35,293 nucleotides of DNA from Hallella bergensis DSM 17361 (GTDB lineage: Bacteria; Bacteroidota; Bacteroidia; Bacteroidales; Bacteroidaceae): the NCBI RefSeq assembly GCF_000160535.1, contig NZ_GG704782.1, forward strand, positions 49,145 to 84,437, in the 5' to 3' direction. Position numbers and translations under genes: made by a program. Below the pieces are notes generated by a model. That model was not told the DNA's origin and searched no databases. It worked only from the letters and a program-made list of their open reading frames with translations. This document shows positions 16,663 through 25,571 of this stretch, piece by piece. Position 1 is the first letter of the stretch. Each line of letters starts with the position of its first letter.

Positions 16663-18666
16663 TTACTCCTCCGTTTCCACAATATCTTCTTCGATCACCA
16701 AATTGTCGATGATGAAGTTTTGTCGCTCCATGGTATTTTTACCCATGTAGTATTCAAGGAGTTTCTGCACTTGGTCGTTCTTGTGGAGGGTCACCTGTTC
16801 CAATCGCATATCAGGGCCGATGAAATGGGCGAATTCCTCGGGTGAGATTTCCCCAAGACCCTTGAAACGGGTAATTTCTGGGTCAGGGCCAAGTGCCGAT
16901 ATGGCCTCAAGGCGCTCGTCCTCCGTATAGCAATACCAGGTGATGAAGTCGTTCTTTTTCTCCCCCTTGCCCAAGCGGGCATCAGCCTCAGCGATTATCT
17001 TCTTGTTCTTGATCTTCGTGCGACGGTTTCGCACGCGGAACAACGGTGTCTGAAGCACGAAGACGTGTCCTTTCTTGATGAGCTCGGGATAAAACTGGAG
17101 GAAGAATGTGATGATAAGAAGTCGGATGTGCATGCCATCGACATCGGCATCGGTGGCTACGATCACCTTGTTGTAGCGCAGGTTGTCGAGCCCATCCTCG
17201 ATGTCGAGCGCAGCTTGGAGCAAGTTGAATTCCTCGTTTTCATAAACCACCTTCTTGGTCAGACCGAAGGAGTTGAGCGGCTTGCCACGCAACGAAAACA
17301 CGGCCTGCGTGTTCACATCACGGCTCTTGGTGATACTCCCACTGGCCGAGTCACCCTCGGTGATAAAGATAGACGTTTCTTCCTTTTGGTCGTTCTTGGC
17401 ATCGCAGAAGTGGATGCGGCAGTCGCGCAGCTTGCGATTGTGCAAGCTGGCCTTCTTGGCACGCTCCCGAGCCAGCTTTGTCACACCGGCCATGGCCTTG
17501 CGTTCGCGCTCACTTTCCTTGATCTTGTTTTCCAGAATATCGGTCACATCCTCCTTATGGATGTGCAAGTAATTATCCACTTCGCGCTTGAGGAAATCGC
17601 CAACAAACTTGTTGATGGTCTCTCCGTCTGGTGCCATCACCGTGGAGCCAAGCTTAATCTTGGTCTGACTTTCAAACACCGGCTCCTCCACATTGATGGC
17701 AATGGCTGCCACAATGCCGTTTCGGATATCGGCATACTCGTAGTTCTTGTCGAAAAATTCCTTGATTGTCCTGGCTATATGCTCCTTGAACGCACTCTGA
17801 TGCGTACCACCCTGGGTGGTATGCTGACCGTTCACAAAACTATGATATTCCTCGCCATACTGGTTGGTATGGGTGAAAGCCACCTCGATATCGTCGCCCT
17901 TCACGTGCACAATGGGATAAAGGCTATCCACGGTCATGTTGTCGTTGAGCAGATCTTCCAGTCCGTTGCGGCTCTTGATGCGCCTGCCGTTGTACATGAT
18001 GGTCAACCCGGAGTTCAGGTACGTGTAATTGCGAAGCATCGTCTCCACAATTTCATCGCGAAAAGCGTAGTTCTTGAACAGGCTGCTGTCAGGCTCGAAG
18101 AACACATAGGTGCCGTTCTCGTCCTGACTCTTCGAAGTTTTGTCGTCCATGAGCTGACCCTTTTCAAACTTCAGTTCACGCACCTTGCCCTCGCGATAGC
18201 TCTTCACCTCAAAGTGGGCACTCAGTGCATTCACCGCCTTTACGCCCACACCATTGAGTCCGACACTCTTTTTAAAGGCCTTGGAATCGTACTTTCCTCC
18301 CGTGTTGAGCATCGAGACCGCCTCCACTAATTTGCCTTGCGGTATGCCGCGCCCATAATCCCTGACGCTGACATGTAGGTTGTCATCGATATCGACCTCT
18401 ATCCTGTCGCCCGCGTTCATCTTGAATTCATCGATGGAATTGTCGATAACTTCCTTGAGGAGCACATAGATTCCGTCTTCCGGCAGTTTGCCGTCGCCAA
18501 GCCGCCCGATATACATACCGGGTCTGGTCCTGACGTGTTCCATGTCGCTCAGGTGTCGTATATTGTCGTCTGTGTATTCCGGTGTTTGCGGTTGCGTGCC
18601 CGGGGTTGAAGAATTTCCTACCCCCGGCCGTTTTCCATCACCGTCCATATTTTTGGAATCTGTCAT
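16663..18666 (-). CDS. parE: DNA topoisomerase IV subunit B (type IIA ATPase subunit)
   Basis: A 667-residue GyrB/ParE-type subunit. The GHKL ATPase domain shows [32 protein letters not shown] and [15 protein letters not shown]. The transducer domain contains [13 protein letters not shown]. The TOPRIM domain has [11 protein letters not shown] and the metal motif [11 protein letters not shown]. The end carries RFKGLGE. The divergent N terminus and overall length are closer to Bacteroidota ParE than GyrB. The first 30 or so residues are a low-complexity Gly/Pro/Asp leader. The partner parC is not in the window. Confidence 0.92.
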   Translation of the reverse strand: MTDSKNMDGDGKRPGVGNSSTPGTQPQTPEYTDDNIRHLSDMEHVRTRPGMYIGRLGDGKLPEDGIYVLLKEVIDNSIDEFKMNAGDRIEVDIDDNLHVSVRDYGRGIPQGKLVEAVSMLNTGGKYDSKAFKKSVGLNGVGVKAVNALSAHFEVKSYREGKVRELKFEKGQLMDDKTSKSQDENGTYVFFEPDSSLFKNYAFRDEIVETMLRNYTYLNSGLTIMYNGRRIKSRNGLEDLLNDNMTVDSLYPIVHVKGDDIEVAFTHTNQYGEEYHSFVNGQHTTQGGTHQSAFKEHIARTIKEFFDKNYEYADIRNGIVAAIAINVEEPVFESQTKIKLGSTVMAPDGETINKFVGDFLKREVDNYLHIHKEDVTDILENKIKESERERKAMAGVTKLARERAKKASLHNRKLRDCRIHFCDAKNDQKEETSIFITEGDSASGSITKSRDVNTQAVFSLRGKPLNSFGLTKKVVYENEEFNLLQAALDIEDGLDNLRYNKVIVATDADVDGMHIRLLIITFFLQFYPELIKKGHVFVLQTPLFRVRNRRTKIKNKKIIAEADARLGKGEKKNDFITWYCYTEDERLEAISALGPDPEITRFKGLGEISPEEFAHFIGPDMRLEQVTLHKNDQVQKLLEYYMGKNTMERQNFIIDNLVIEEDIVETEE

Positions 18667-18685
18667 ATTTCTTTATTCTAATCTG

Positions 18686-18723
18686 AAAAACTCCGAGACA
18701 ACCCGTTGGCTTGTCGTTCGGAG
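18686..18723 (-). terminator. Intrinsic terminator after the GNAT-type gene
   Basis: On the - strand, arms at 18711-18723 and 18691-18701 pair (CTCCGA and GACAA blocks, two-base bulge). They are followed by five T (18686-18690). It lies about 48 bp beyond the stop of the upstream - strand gene and before parE. Confidence 0.7.
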
Positions 18724-18770
18724 AATCAAGCAGTCGCACTGCATCCACGCGATTGGCACAATGCCTTCAA

Positions 18771-19913
18771 TCAGGCAATCGGCTTGCGATAGCAACGGCG
18801 TCTCTTGTGGTTTTCGGGTTCAAACATAGACCATTGCCCTTGCACACCAGTGTTTTCTTCCATCTCTACCTGAGACTCTCCCCACTTGAATCCATATTCA
18901 ATATAGCGTGGAATGAGATCGGTAAACATCAGCGCGTTGGCTCCCTTGGAGCGATATTCGGGACGCACCCCAATAAGCAGCAGGTCCACTCCCTCGGTCT
19001 TGTGGAACTTACTGGCTTTCAATATATGCCACCATCCAAAGGGGAACAGGCGACCCCGGCGGCATTTTCTCAACGCCTTGGAGAGCGAAGGCAGGGTGAT
19101 GGCCACACCCACGATCAGGTCGTCCTTGTTGGCATCCACAATCACTGTCACCAAGTTGAAGTCAATCCCCGGCAAGAACATCTTGACATATTGGTCAATC
19201 TGGCGATCGGTCAGCGTGACGAAACCATACAGGTCAACGTAAGTCTCGTTGATAATCTCAAACAACTTACGGGCGTAACCCTGTTTGACGTCTTGCGGCG
19301 TGATCTTTTTCACACGCAGGTTATATCGCTTCTGTATCATTTCCGACAAGCTCAGGAGCTTCTCGGGCACCTTGTCGGGAATGGGGATAAGGTATTCCAC
19401 GTAGCCTACATCCTCCTTCCATCCGCCCAGCTGTTCTATGTGCCGGGGGTAGTATTCGTAATTGTAGAGCGTAGCTAGTGTGCTCATCCGGTCGAAGCCC
19501 CACGTGAGCATTCCCTCGCGGTCCATATCGGTAAAGCCAAGCGGACCAACAATATGAGTCATGCCCTTTTGTTTGCCAAAATTCTCCACGGCAGCGAGAA
19601 GCGCACCACTCACCTCCAAGTCGTCGACAAAATCGATCCAGCCAAAGCGCACATCCTTGGTATTCCAGCGCTCGTTGGCTCGGTGGTTGACGATGGCTGC
19701 CACACGTCCCACCAGTTTATCATCCTTGTAAGCTAAATAATATTCTGCTTCACAAAAGTCGAAAGCCGCATTTCTGTCCTTGCTCAGGGTGTTGACCTCG
19801 TCTCTGTATAAAGAGGGTACGTCATAGGGACTGTCCTTGTAAAGGTCGTAATGAAACTCTATGAAGGCCCGAAGATCTTTCTTCGTCTCCACCTTCTTTA
19901 TATTTACCGTCAT
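18771..19913 (-). CDS. GNAT-fold N-acetyltransferase-like protein
   Basis: A 380-residue cytoplasmic protein conserved in Bacteroidota. The N-terminal part (AEYYLAYKDDKLVGRVAAIVN, then GWIDFVDD) and the C-terminal part (GVDLLLIGVRPEYRSKGANALMF) show strand and acetyl-CoA loop features of GNAT enzymes, so it may be a tandem GNAT. Substrate unknown. It has a complete promoter upstream and a terminator downstream, so it is probably monocistronic. A 10-bp inverted repeat straddles its -33 box. Confidence 0.75.
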   Translation of the reverse strand: MTVNIKKVETKKDLRAFIEFHYDLYKDSPYDVPSLYRDEVNTLSKDRNAAFDFCEAEYYLAYKDDKLVGRVAAIVNHRANERWNTKDVRFGWIDFVDDLEVSGALLAAVENFGKQKGMTHIVGPLGFTDMDREGMLTWGFDRMSTLATLYNYEYYPRHIEQLGGWKEDVGYVEYLIPIPDKVPEKLLSLSEMIQKRYNLRVKKITPQDVKQGYARKLFEIINETYVDLYGFVTLTDRQIDQYVKMFLPGIDFNLVTVIVDANKDDLIVGVAITLPSLSKALRKCRRGRLFPFGWWHILKASKFHKTEGVDLLLIGVRPEYRSKGANALMFTDLIPRYIEYGFKWGESQVEMEENTGVQGQWSMFEPENHKRRRCYRKPIA

Positions 19914-20014
19914 GAATTGTCTTATGAATTAATGTTTAAAGCGGTTGATGATGTTCTAAAACAGACCTAATAAACAGGGTATGGTCTTGATACTTAGAAT
20001 ATATCTTCCCCGTG

Positions 20015-20059
20015 CAAAAGTAGTCATTTTATAGCATAAGGCAAAATGAATGCTATAAA
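20015..20059 (-). promoter_or_regulatory. Promoter with operator-like palindrome (GNAT-type gene)
   Basis: On the - strand, TTTG (20042-20045), 19 bp and TACTTTTG (20015-20022) form a full promoter. The perfect inverted repeat TTTATAGCAT (20028-20037) / ATGCTATAAA (20050-20059), spacer 12 bp, brackets the -33 box. That is a typical repressor position. Confidence 0.7.
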
Positions 20060-20290
20060 TTTTGCTTTCGTGCTTCATGTTAGCCCTGTCCTGGGGCCAC
20101 CATATGATGAGAAGGCCATCCGGCCTGCATCCGAGTCATGCCGTGCGGTACTCATCACGGCGGACTGCTTGCCATAAAAATAGAATATAAAAAACAGTAT
20201 TGTTCTTACAAATTTGCTTAAATTTAAGAAAACTGCTTCCTGTTTTATACAATTTTTCATCAGAATGTAACATTATTTATAACTTCGAGT
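20060..20290. other. Intergenic region, no gene seen
   Basis: AT-rich DNA with one GC-rich patch at about 20090-20165 that holds small hairpins (AGGCC/GGCCT; CCGTG/CACGG) and the word GATGAGAAGGC (20106-20116), also present near 7875. No coding sequence is supported. Confidence 0.5.
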
Positions 20291-20291
20291 G

Positions 20292-20322
20292 TTGCATAAT
20301 CCGATTTTTCTTCGTATATTTG
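20292..20322 (+). promoter_or_regulatory. Promoter of the 37-aa gene
   Basis: TTG (20292-20294), a 20-bp spacer and a perfect -7 box TATATTTG (20315-20322). The expected transcript starts near 20329 and runs to the terminator at 20586-20596, about 270 nt. Confidence 0.75.
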
Positions 20323-20366
20323 TCAGTGAGACATTCATATTAGGTAACCCTTTAAAATTCACCCCA

Positions 20367-20480
20367 ATGAAACAAGATCCTAAGAACTTAGCTGGTGTCT
20401 TCGAGGAAAACGAAATCCAAGCAAGGCAACCGGACACCAATCCGACTCAGGAAATGGGTGGAGAGGTTTGGTATCAGTAA
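20367..20480 (+). CDS. Orphan 37-aa small protein with own promoter and terminator
   Basis: The ATG ORF encodes a very polar 37-residue peptide that starts MKQDPKNLAGVFEEN and ends EMGGEVWYQ. It has no membrane segment and no signal peptide. The Gly-Gly followed by five residues recalls a double-glycine leader, but the putative core is very short, so this is speculation. Support for a real gene is the context: a good promoter, a 5' UTR of about 40 nt and a strong terminator 80 bp downstream. A second micro-ORF of eight codons (20512-20538) follows. The transcript could instead act as a small RNA. No family recognised. Confidence 0.5.
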   Translation: MKQDPKNLAGVFEENEIQARQPDTNPTQEMGGEVWYQ

Positions 20481-20559
20481 ACATTTTACTTGTGATATCA
20501 TTAAATTAAACATGAACAGACGAAACATACAACCGTAAAGGTTGCGTCGTTAAGACAGA

Positions 20560-20596
20560 GAGGGGCTCCCAACACGGGAGTCCCTCCTTTTTTTTT
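20560..20596 (+). terminator. Strong intrinsic terminator
   Basis: An 11-bp stem (20560-20570 with 20576-20586, one G-U pair) with a 5-nt loop is followed by nine T (20588-20596). It closes the short transcript that contains the 37-aa ORF. Confidence 0.92.
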
Positions 20597-20703
20597 GCAG
20601 GGCAAACCCTGTGCAGCATCACCCTATCACCTTACCCACAAAAGCCAACACCGACTGCTTTTTCTTTGTCATGTTGTCTATAGAAAAAAGTTCTATGCTG
20701 GCG

Positions 20704-20791
20704 TTTATCGACCGCAAGACGATCGTTTATCGACCGCAAGACGACTGGATGTCGTCCGCGAGACGATCGGATGTCGGACGCAAAACGGTGA
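20704..20791. repeat. 22-bp tandem repeat array, four units (copy 1)
   Basis: Units at 20704-20725, 20726-20747, 20748-20769 and 20770-20791, exact 22-bp period. The consensus is close to GGATGTCGGACGCAAGACGAT. A related four-unit array is at 31495-31582. Several frames through the array are open, but the peptides are periodic and look non-genic. Confidence 0.88.
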
Positions 20792-20804
20792 CAGAATCAT
20801 CATA

Positions 20805-20843
20805 TTTAGGTATTGTAGAGACCTAAACAACTCGCTACCTTTG
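20805..20843 (+). promoter_or_regulatory. Promoter and operator-like dyad of the chelatase gene
   Basis: TTG (20813-20815), 20 bp and TACCTTTG (20836-20843) form a promoter 55 bp before the ATG. The inverted repeat TTTAGGT (20805-20811) / ACCTAAA (20821-20827), spacer 9, covers the -33 box. It is a candidate site for a repressor, for example one that responds to iron or haem (inference). Confidence 0.6.
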
Positions 20844-20897
20844 CAGCAGCCAAAATGGCTTAACAAATAAGAAACCAATCCATTATTCTTTATCACT

Positions 20898-21794
20898 ATG
20901 ATTCGGAAAATTATCTTCTCTCTGTTACTTGCGGTTCTTTCCGCAAATTTCTCTCAAGCCAAGACTGCATTGGTTATCATTGCCCACGGTTCGCCAATGC
21001 CCAGTTGGCGCAAGCCCGTCTTGGCCATGGAGCAACTTGTTCGCGAAAAGCTCAAAACCTCGCCCCTAAAAGGTATCGACTATGTCAGGTTGGCTCTCAT
21101 GGAATACAGCGAGCCCTCGGTGGCCTCGGTGGTGAGCGACTGCGAAGCCCAGGGCGTTGACACTATTTTTGCCCTGCCCATGTTTATGGCACCGTCGAGC
21201 CACACCGAAAACGACCTGCCCAACATATTAGGAATGAAATACAACCAGTATGTGCGTCAGGAACTTGCTGAGGAGAACACTCAACTCGTCAGCACCGACA
21301 TTCCCATCATTCTGGGGCCGACAATGTATTACAGCTATGTTTTGGAAAAGGCTATGCTACAACAAATCACAGCCCTGTCGGAGCAACCCGAGCAAGAAGC
21401 CGTTATCTTCCTGGCTCACGGCGATCCCGAGCGTTGCGGATTCTGGAATATGATGTTGGAGAATGTGCAGAATTATATCAAGGAAAACACCAAGATTGGA
21501 TATACGGCAGGCAAGGATATCGAGATGGGGCACGATTTTGCCAACGAGCTGCTGCCAATGCTCCAGCAGGCGACCAAGGAGAAAAAACGCATCATCGTGC
21601 AGGGTGTTTATCTCACATCAGATGTCAAACGAATGGCCGACAGGCACGGTATGGAAGAAAAACAAGCCGAACTGACCCGGCAGGGTATAGCAATCGTATA
21701 CAGCGACAAGGGCATCCTGCCCGCATCGAGCGAATTGGTGGCTGAATGGGTGTTGGACGAGACACGGCAGTGGCTCGACAGCAGACAGAAATAA
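20898..21794 (+). CDS. Exported CbiK-type tetrapyrrole (sirohydrochlorin) chelatase
   Basis: The 298-residue product belongs to the CbiK class-II chelatase family, which inserts metal (Co or Fe) into sirohydrochlorin or related tetrapyrroles. Conserved parts: VIIAHGSP with His30, PMFMAPSSHTENDLP, and FLAHGDPERC with His174, a candidate metal ligand. Unlike biosynthetic cytoplasmic CbiK, it has a signal peptide cut near SQA-K (residue 21) and no lipobox Cys, so it should be periplasmic. Known exported relatives are the periplasmic CbiK of Desulfovibrio and the haem-binding IhtB of Porphyromonas gingivalis. It has its own promoter, and it converges on the ChaN-type gene. No cobalamin pathway gene is nearby, so a role in haem/iron handling is plausible. 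Confidence 0.88.
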   Translation: MIRKIIFSLLLAVLSANFSQAKTALVIIAHGSPMPSWRKPVLAMEQLVREKLKTSPLKGIDYVRLALMEYSEPSVASVVSDCEAQGVDTIFALPMFMAPSSHTENDLPNILGMKYNQYVRQELAEENTQLVSTDIPIILGPTMYYSYVLEKAMLQQITALSEQPEQEAVIFLAHGDPERCGFWNMMLENVQNYIKENTKIGYTAGKDIEMGHDFANELLPMLQQATKEKKRIIVQGVYLTSDVKRMADRHGMEEKQAELTRQGIAIVYSDKGILPASSELVAEWVLDETRQWLDSRQK

Positions 21795-21800
21795 AGCCGT

Positions 21801-21841
21801 GGGGAGCTACACGAGCAATAACAGGCTCGGTAGCTCGCCCC
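21801..21841. terminator. GC-rich hairpin between convergent chelatase and ChaN genes
   Basis: GAGCTAC/GTAGCTC plus an inner CGAGC/GCTCG pairing make a long stem in the 62-bp gap between two stop codons. No T run is seen on either strand, so it may be a terminator of lower efficiency. Confidence 0.5.
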
Positions 21842-21856
21842 GACGAACCGGTATCG

Positions 21857-22729
21857 TCAATAGGAGGTAACCATGTCATAGGGAACGACGATATAAAAGT
21901 CCCCATGACCAAGATAGTCTTGTTCTAACTTTGAAACATCTTCCTGTTTGACGGTGTATATGGTTTTATACACCGTCTTGGGTGCATATTCTTTCAGATA
22001 GGTGATGATGCCTGTGTTGGCATCGCTGTGGTAGTTTCCGTTGACATGCACCATTTTCTTATTAAGGTTGTGTGCGATAACCCATGCCATGGTGGCATCT
22101 TTCAAAGCCTGAGCTTGCCCAATGTATGCGGCATTGGCGTGCTGCTTGTTGCCCAGCATGGCCATGAGACTGAATCCTTTTTCGGCCTCGGGATTTTCGC
22201 GGTAGGGAACTGGCAGCGGTGGAAAATATTGTTTGGCGGCATCGGAAAGCGAGTCGAGGTATGCCAGACCGTGTTGCTTGACGATGGCTGCATAATGGCG
22301 GGGCACGTTGGTGGCTATCAACCGCATGCCATTTTCCCGGGCGAAGCTCACCATAGGCTCATAGTCGGTGGAATAGTTTGGCCACAGCCGGCACTCATCC
22401 TCGAACGAATCCGACCCGATGACACCTTGGAAAAACTCGTCTATGAGAGGCTGGTTGTCGCGTTCGAACATTTCCATGCCAAGGTTCATTTGTCCCTTGT
22501 TTGCCTGAAAGAGAGCCTCCACGGTCTTGTATTCGAGCCAATGGGTGATCGGACAGTTGTGCATCTCGCCAAAAAACACCACGTCGGCGGGTGACAGCGA
22601 CCGTATCATGTCATCGAAAGAGATAGGCCTACCCGCCTTGTCGAAGATGGAGTAAGGCACAGGATTACCTGCAAATGCTGTCGGGAAAAGTAGAATTGAC
22701 AGCAACAGCGTACATATTGTTTTCTTCAT
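21857..22729 (-). CDS. ChaN-family haem-binding protein, exported
   Basis: The 290-residue product has a signal peptide (about 1-20, no lipobox Cys) and a Cofac_haem_bdg (ChaN, PF04187-type) domain. It is recognised from FFGEMHNCPITHWLEY (GEMH at 54-57, His63), LGMEMFERDNQP, and NGNYHSD near the C-terminal part. Campylobacter ChaN binds haem pairs and is linked to iron uptake. Here it is the last gene of the SusCD operon, 31 bp after the M16 peptidase, and converges on the chelatase. That pairing of a haem binder with a tetrapyrrole chelatase supports a haem-related function of the locus. Confidence 0.87.
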   Translation of the reverse strand: MKKTICTLLLSILLFPTAFAGNPVPYSIFDKAGRPISFDDMIRSLSPADVVFFGEMHNCPITHWLEYKTVEALFQANKGQMNLGMEMFERDNQPLIDEFFQGVIGSDSFEDECRLWPNYSTDYEPMVSFARENGMRLIATNVPRHYAAIVKQHGLAYLDSLSDAAKQYFPPLPVPYRENPEAEKGFSLMAMLGNKQHANAAYIGQAQALKDATMAWVIAHNLNKKMVHVNGNYHSDANTGIITYLKEYAPKTVYKTIYTVKQEDVSKLEQDYLGHGDFYIVVPYDMVTSY

Positions 22730-22760
22730 TTTGTTTGTTGTATGATTAAAAAAATCGATG

Positions 22761-25571
22761 TTATTTCCGGTAGAGCAGTATCAGCCGGTCAGGATTGATG
22801 CTGTTATAAAAATCATCGCGGATTTCCTGCGGTGTGATCGAGCGGAGAATGCTGTCGTATTGGTCATAGTCGCTGAGCTTTTCGCCGCTTTCGATGAGTT
22901 CTTTCACCACACGACGCCATTCGGCTGGGGCTACATCGTTGAGGTTCTGCCGCTTGTTGACCAAGAAAGAGAGCTTCAGGCGCCTCAACTCTGCGTTGCT
23001 GACGGGGTTTGTCCTGAGGTCTGTGATGATGCTATCGAGCGCTTGGCGCAGGTGCTGATAGTTCTCGTTTTTCACGTCAGCGGATAGCCAAAGGGCGGCA
23101 ACCCGTTGTGGTGTTCCGTGCCACAAGGCATTGACGTATGGGGAATAGACAATATTCATCTGTGAGCGCAGCACGTCGAGCATCCGGTTTTGGATGATAT
23201 CGCGCATGAGTTTGAATTTCAGCGTTGAGCGAAGCGATGGCTCGTAGCGGAATGGATATATGAAATTGCAGGACGTTTGTGTGCCGTCAGCCCCTCCTTC
23301 AAATTGCATGGTCATGGCCTTTCCGGGCAGGGCAAACGGTTCGTTCCGACGAATCACCGGAGATTTGTGCTGCTGAAGGCGCCCGAAGACGGAGACCAAC
23401 TCGCGTGCCATCTCTTGTTTGTCAAACTGCCCACATACCAAGATATACAGGTCGCGTGTTGATGTGAAAAGCCGCTTGTAATAAGTGGTCATGCTATCGA
23501 TATTCATCTGCCGGATGTCAGATTTGGTCATGGGGGCATATTGCAGCCCCACGGCAGCCCCCAAGAGGGAGTCGGCCACGGCCATGATGCGCCGCTCGGT
23601 GTCGCGCACCATCATCTCCTCCAAGACAGTTGTCTTTCCATAATTCTCGAGTTCATCGTCGATAAGCTCGCGGAATCCCTGTCTATCAACTCCTGGATGT
23701 GCCATTTTCTCGTACATGAGCCTCAGCAGCATGGGGGCTTTTTCGGTTTTTGAGGAACCCAGCAGCGCATGCCAGTAGTTGTCGATGCCGATAGTCATGG
23801 ATAGTTGCTGCTGACCCATGAACTCGCTCAGGGAGTCTGTGTTCAGTCCCTCGATGCCTCCCATGTCTACATAGCCTGCCGTGTCTTTATAACGCTGGTA
23901 GAGTGAATCGGGCAAGTCGGCTGTGCCTCCCCGTCCCCATATCGTCAAATAGACGGTGGAGTCTCCTTCATAGGTAGGTCTGAGCAGCAGCCTGACACCA
24001 TTGTGCAATGCTATTTCCCTGATGCCTATCTCGTCATAGTCGGTGGTGCTCTTGATCATCTCGGCACGATAAGGCAAATCGGTGTTGAGCACCTCTGGCA
24101 CCGGCAGCAAAGATTCTACATGAGTCGGCTTTTGGGGCAGTGCAAAAGACACCGACTTCACGGCTTTGTAGTTTTTCATGGCCCTTGTGATCTCCATCTC
24201 AGTTAGCCTGTTGCCTTTTCCCCCATTATTGGTATAGGCCACAAGCAGACTACGATCCATGTCTCTGAGCAGCCCGCGTGCTAATGCCTTGATATCGGAG
24301 GGAGTGGTATTGCGGATTCCAGCCTTGATGCGCTCTGCCTCATCAGGCTGGTAGATAAGTCGGTCGTTCATGAGCGCATAATCTATCCAGTCCTCCACCC
24401 AAACCGAAGAAAGCTTGTCGGTTATGGCCAGGCGTTGTCGGTTGCCCTCAGCTTCTTTCCAATGGGCAAGCTCTCGGGACTCTATGCCCTTGCCGGCGAG
24501 TCGACGGAGTTCGGCAGAGGCTGTTGTGATATTGTGGAGGAAGCGCTCTTTGCTCTTTTCCGAAAGGGAGATAACAAAATGATTCTTGTCGGCAAGATAC
24601 CAGTTGTCACTGACGGTTGCATCGATGCCGTGCTGTGCAAGTCGATGCCCCAATGCTCTGACAAGAATGTTCATGCGCGAATGTTGTATATAGGCCTCGA
24701 TGCTTCCAGTCGGTGTGGTTGCATGGGGAATGATCAATTCTAATTTGGACGAAGTGTTCAGAGAGTCGTCTACTTCCTTAAAAGAGAGCCCGTCAGGATA
24801 GTCGAGTGGCCATGAACGAAAGTCGTTGGGATGTGGCCTACCCTGCTGTCCCATTCGGTTCTTGAGTTTTTTCTCCACCTCGCCAGGGTCTATGTCTCCC
24901 ACAATGATGACCGTAGCCAATGATGGAACATACCAATGATGATAATAGTCCACCAACAGATTTCGATCCGTACGGCTGATGTCCCGGGATGTTCCCAATG
25001 GCATGTGTCGTGAATACCTTCCCTTGCCTATCTTAAGATCATAAAAGTTGTCGTGTGTATCATACCCGCGTAGTTCCTCCAGAATAACCCCACGCTCCCT
25101 CTGCGTGAGAGTACTGTCAAAGGTTACATGGTTCAAAATGTCGTTCATCGCCATGAGCGTGGTGTCGACAATCCTGTCTTGGCTGTTTTCCACGGGTATC
25201 GTCATCCAATATATGGTACGGTCGAAGCCGGTGAAAGCGTTGATATCGCGTCCATATTTCATCCCTTGTCTTTCGAAATAGTCCACCATCGACGTACCGG
25301 GGAAGTTGCGGGTGCCGTTGAAACACATGTGTTCCAGGAAGTGTGCAGAGCCCTGCTGGTTGTCGTTTTCCTGTATGGATCCAACGTGCATGACCAACCG
25401 ACACTCCGCCGTGTGACGTGGAAGCGGGTTGCGCTGGATGATATAGCTCAATCCATTGGGCAACTTCCCGGTCACCGTTCCGGATGGCAACGCTATCGGT
25501 TGGGCATTAACCGTAACGTTCATGACGGTTGATGTGAGGAGCACCAAAAGGCTGTTTCGTATCTTTTTCAT
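22761..25571 (-). CDS. Exported M16 zinc metallopeptidase (PqqL-like)
   Basis: A 936-residue protease with a signal peptide (ends near NAQ, residue 24). The N-terminal M16 domain has the inverted zinc motif HFLEH (77-81) and the downstream acidic ligand in QRERGVILEE (Glu159). Two inactive-type M16 halves follow, with no second HxxEH. The length equals that of E. coli PqqL, a periplasmic M16 protease used to release iron from imported ferredoxin. The start codon overlaps the stop of the upstream lipoprotein gene by 4 bp (ATGA), so translation is likely coupled. In this operon it probably degrades an imported polypeptide in the periplasm. Confidence 0.93.
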   Translation of the reverse strand: MKKIRNSLLVLLTSTVMNVTVNAQPIALPSGTVTGKLPNGLSYIIQRNPLPRHTAECRLVMHVGSIQENDNQQGSAHFLEHMCFNGTRNFPGTSMVDYFERQGMKYGRDINAFTGFDRTIYWMTIPVENSQDRIVDTTLMAMNDILNHVTFDSTLTQRERGVILEELRGYDTHDNFYDLKIGKGRYSRHMPLGTSRDISRTDRNLLVDYYHHWYVPSLATVIIVGDIDPGEVEKKLKNRMGQQGRPHPNDFRSWPLDYPDGLSFKEVDDSLNTSSKLELIIPHATTPTGSIEAYIQHSRMNILVRALGHRLAQHGIDATVSDNWYLADKNHFVISLSEKSKERFLHNITTASAELRRLAGKGIESRELAHWKEAEGNRQRLAITDKLSSVWVEDWIDYALMNDRLIYQPDEAERIKAGIRNTTPSDIKALARGLLRDMDRSLLVAYTNNGGKGNRLTEMEITRAMKNYKAVKSVSFALPQKPTHVESLLPVPEVLNTDLPYRAEMIKSTTDYDEIGIREIALHNGVRLLLRPTYEGDSTVYLTIWGRGGTADLPDSLYQRYKDTAGYVDMGGIEGLNTDSLSEFMGQQQLSMTIGIDNYWHALLGSSKTEKAPMLLRLMYEKMAHPGVDRQGFRELIDDELENYGKTTVLEEMMVRDTERRIMAVADSLLGAAVGLQYAPMTKSDIRQMNIDSMTTYYKRLFTSTRDLYILVCGQFDKQEMARELVSVFGRLQQHKSPVIRRNEPFALPGKAMTMQFEGGADGTQTSCNFIYPFRYEPSLRSTLKFKLMRDIIQNRMLDVLRSQMNIVYSPYVNALWHGTPQRVAALWLSADVKNENYQHLRQALDSIITDLRTNPVSNAELRRLKLSFLVNKRQNLNDVAPAEWRRVVKELIESGEKLSDYDQYDSILRSITPQEIRDDFYNSINPDRLILLYRK

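Noticed and set aside
17065..18330. 421-codon + strand ORF
   Set aside because: Entirely antisense to parE, which has all expected motifs; an ORF produced by codon bias on the opposite strand.
20704..20791. CRISPR array
   Set aside because: The units are head to tail with no unique spacers and there are no cas genes.
20595..20870. Two overlapping + strand ORFs of 91 and 71 codons
   Set aside because: They read through the 22-bp tandem array; the peptides are periodic copies of the repeat (RKT/RPQDD-like) and there is no separate promoter.
20481..20897. Cobalamin riboswitch upstream of the CbiK-type gene
   Set aside because: No B12-box-like sequence could be found in the leader.
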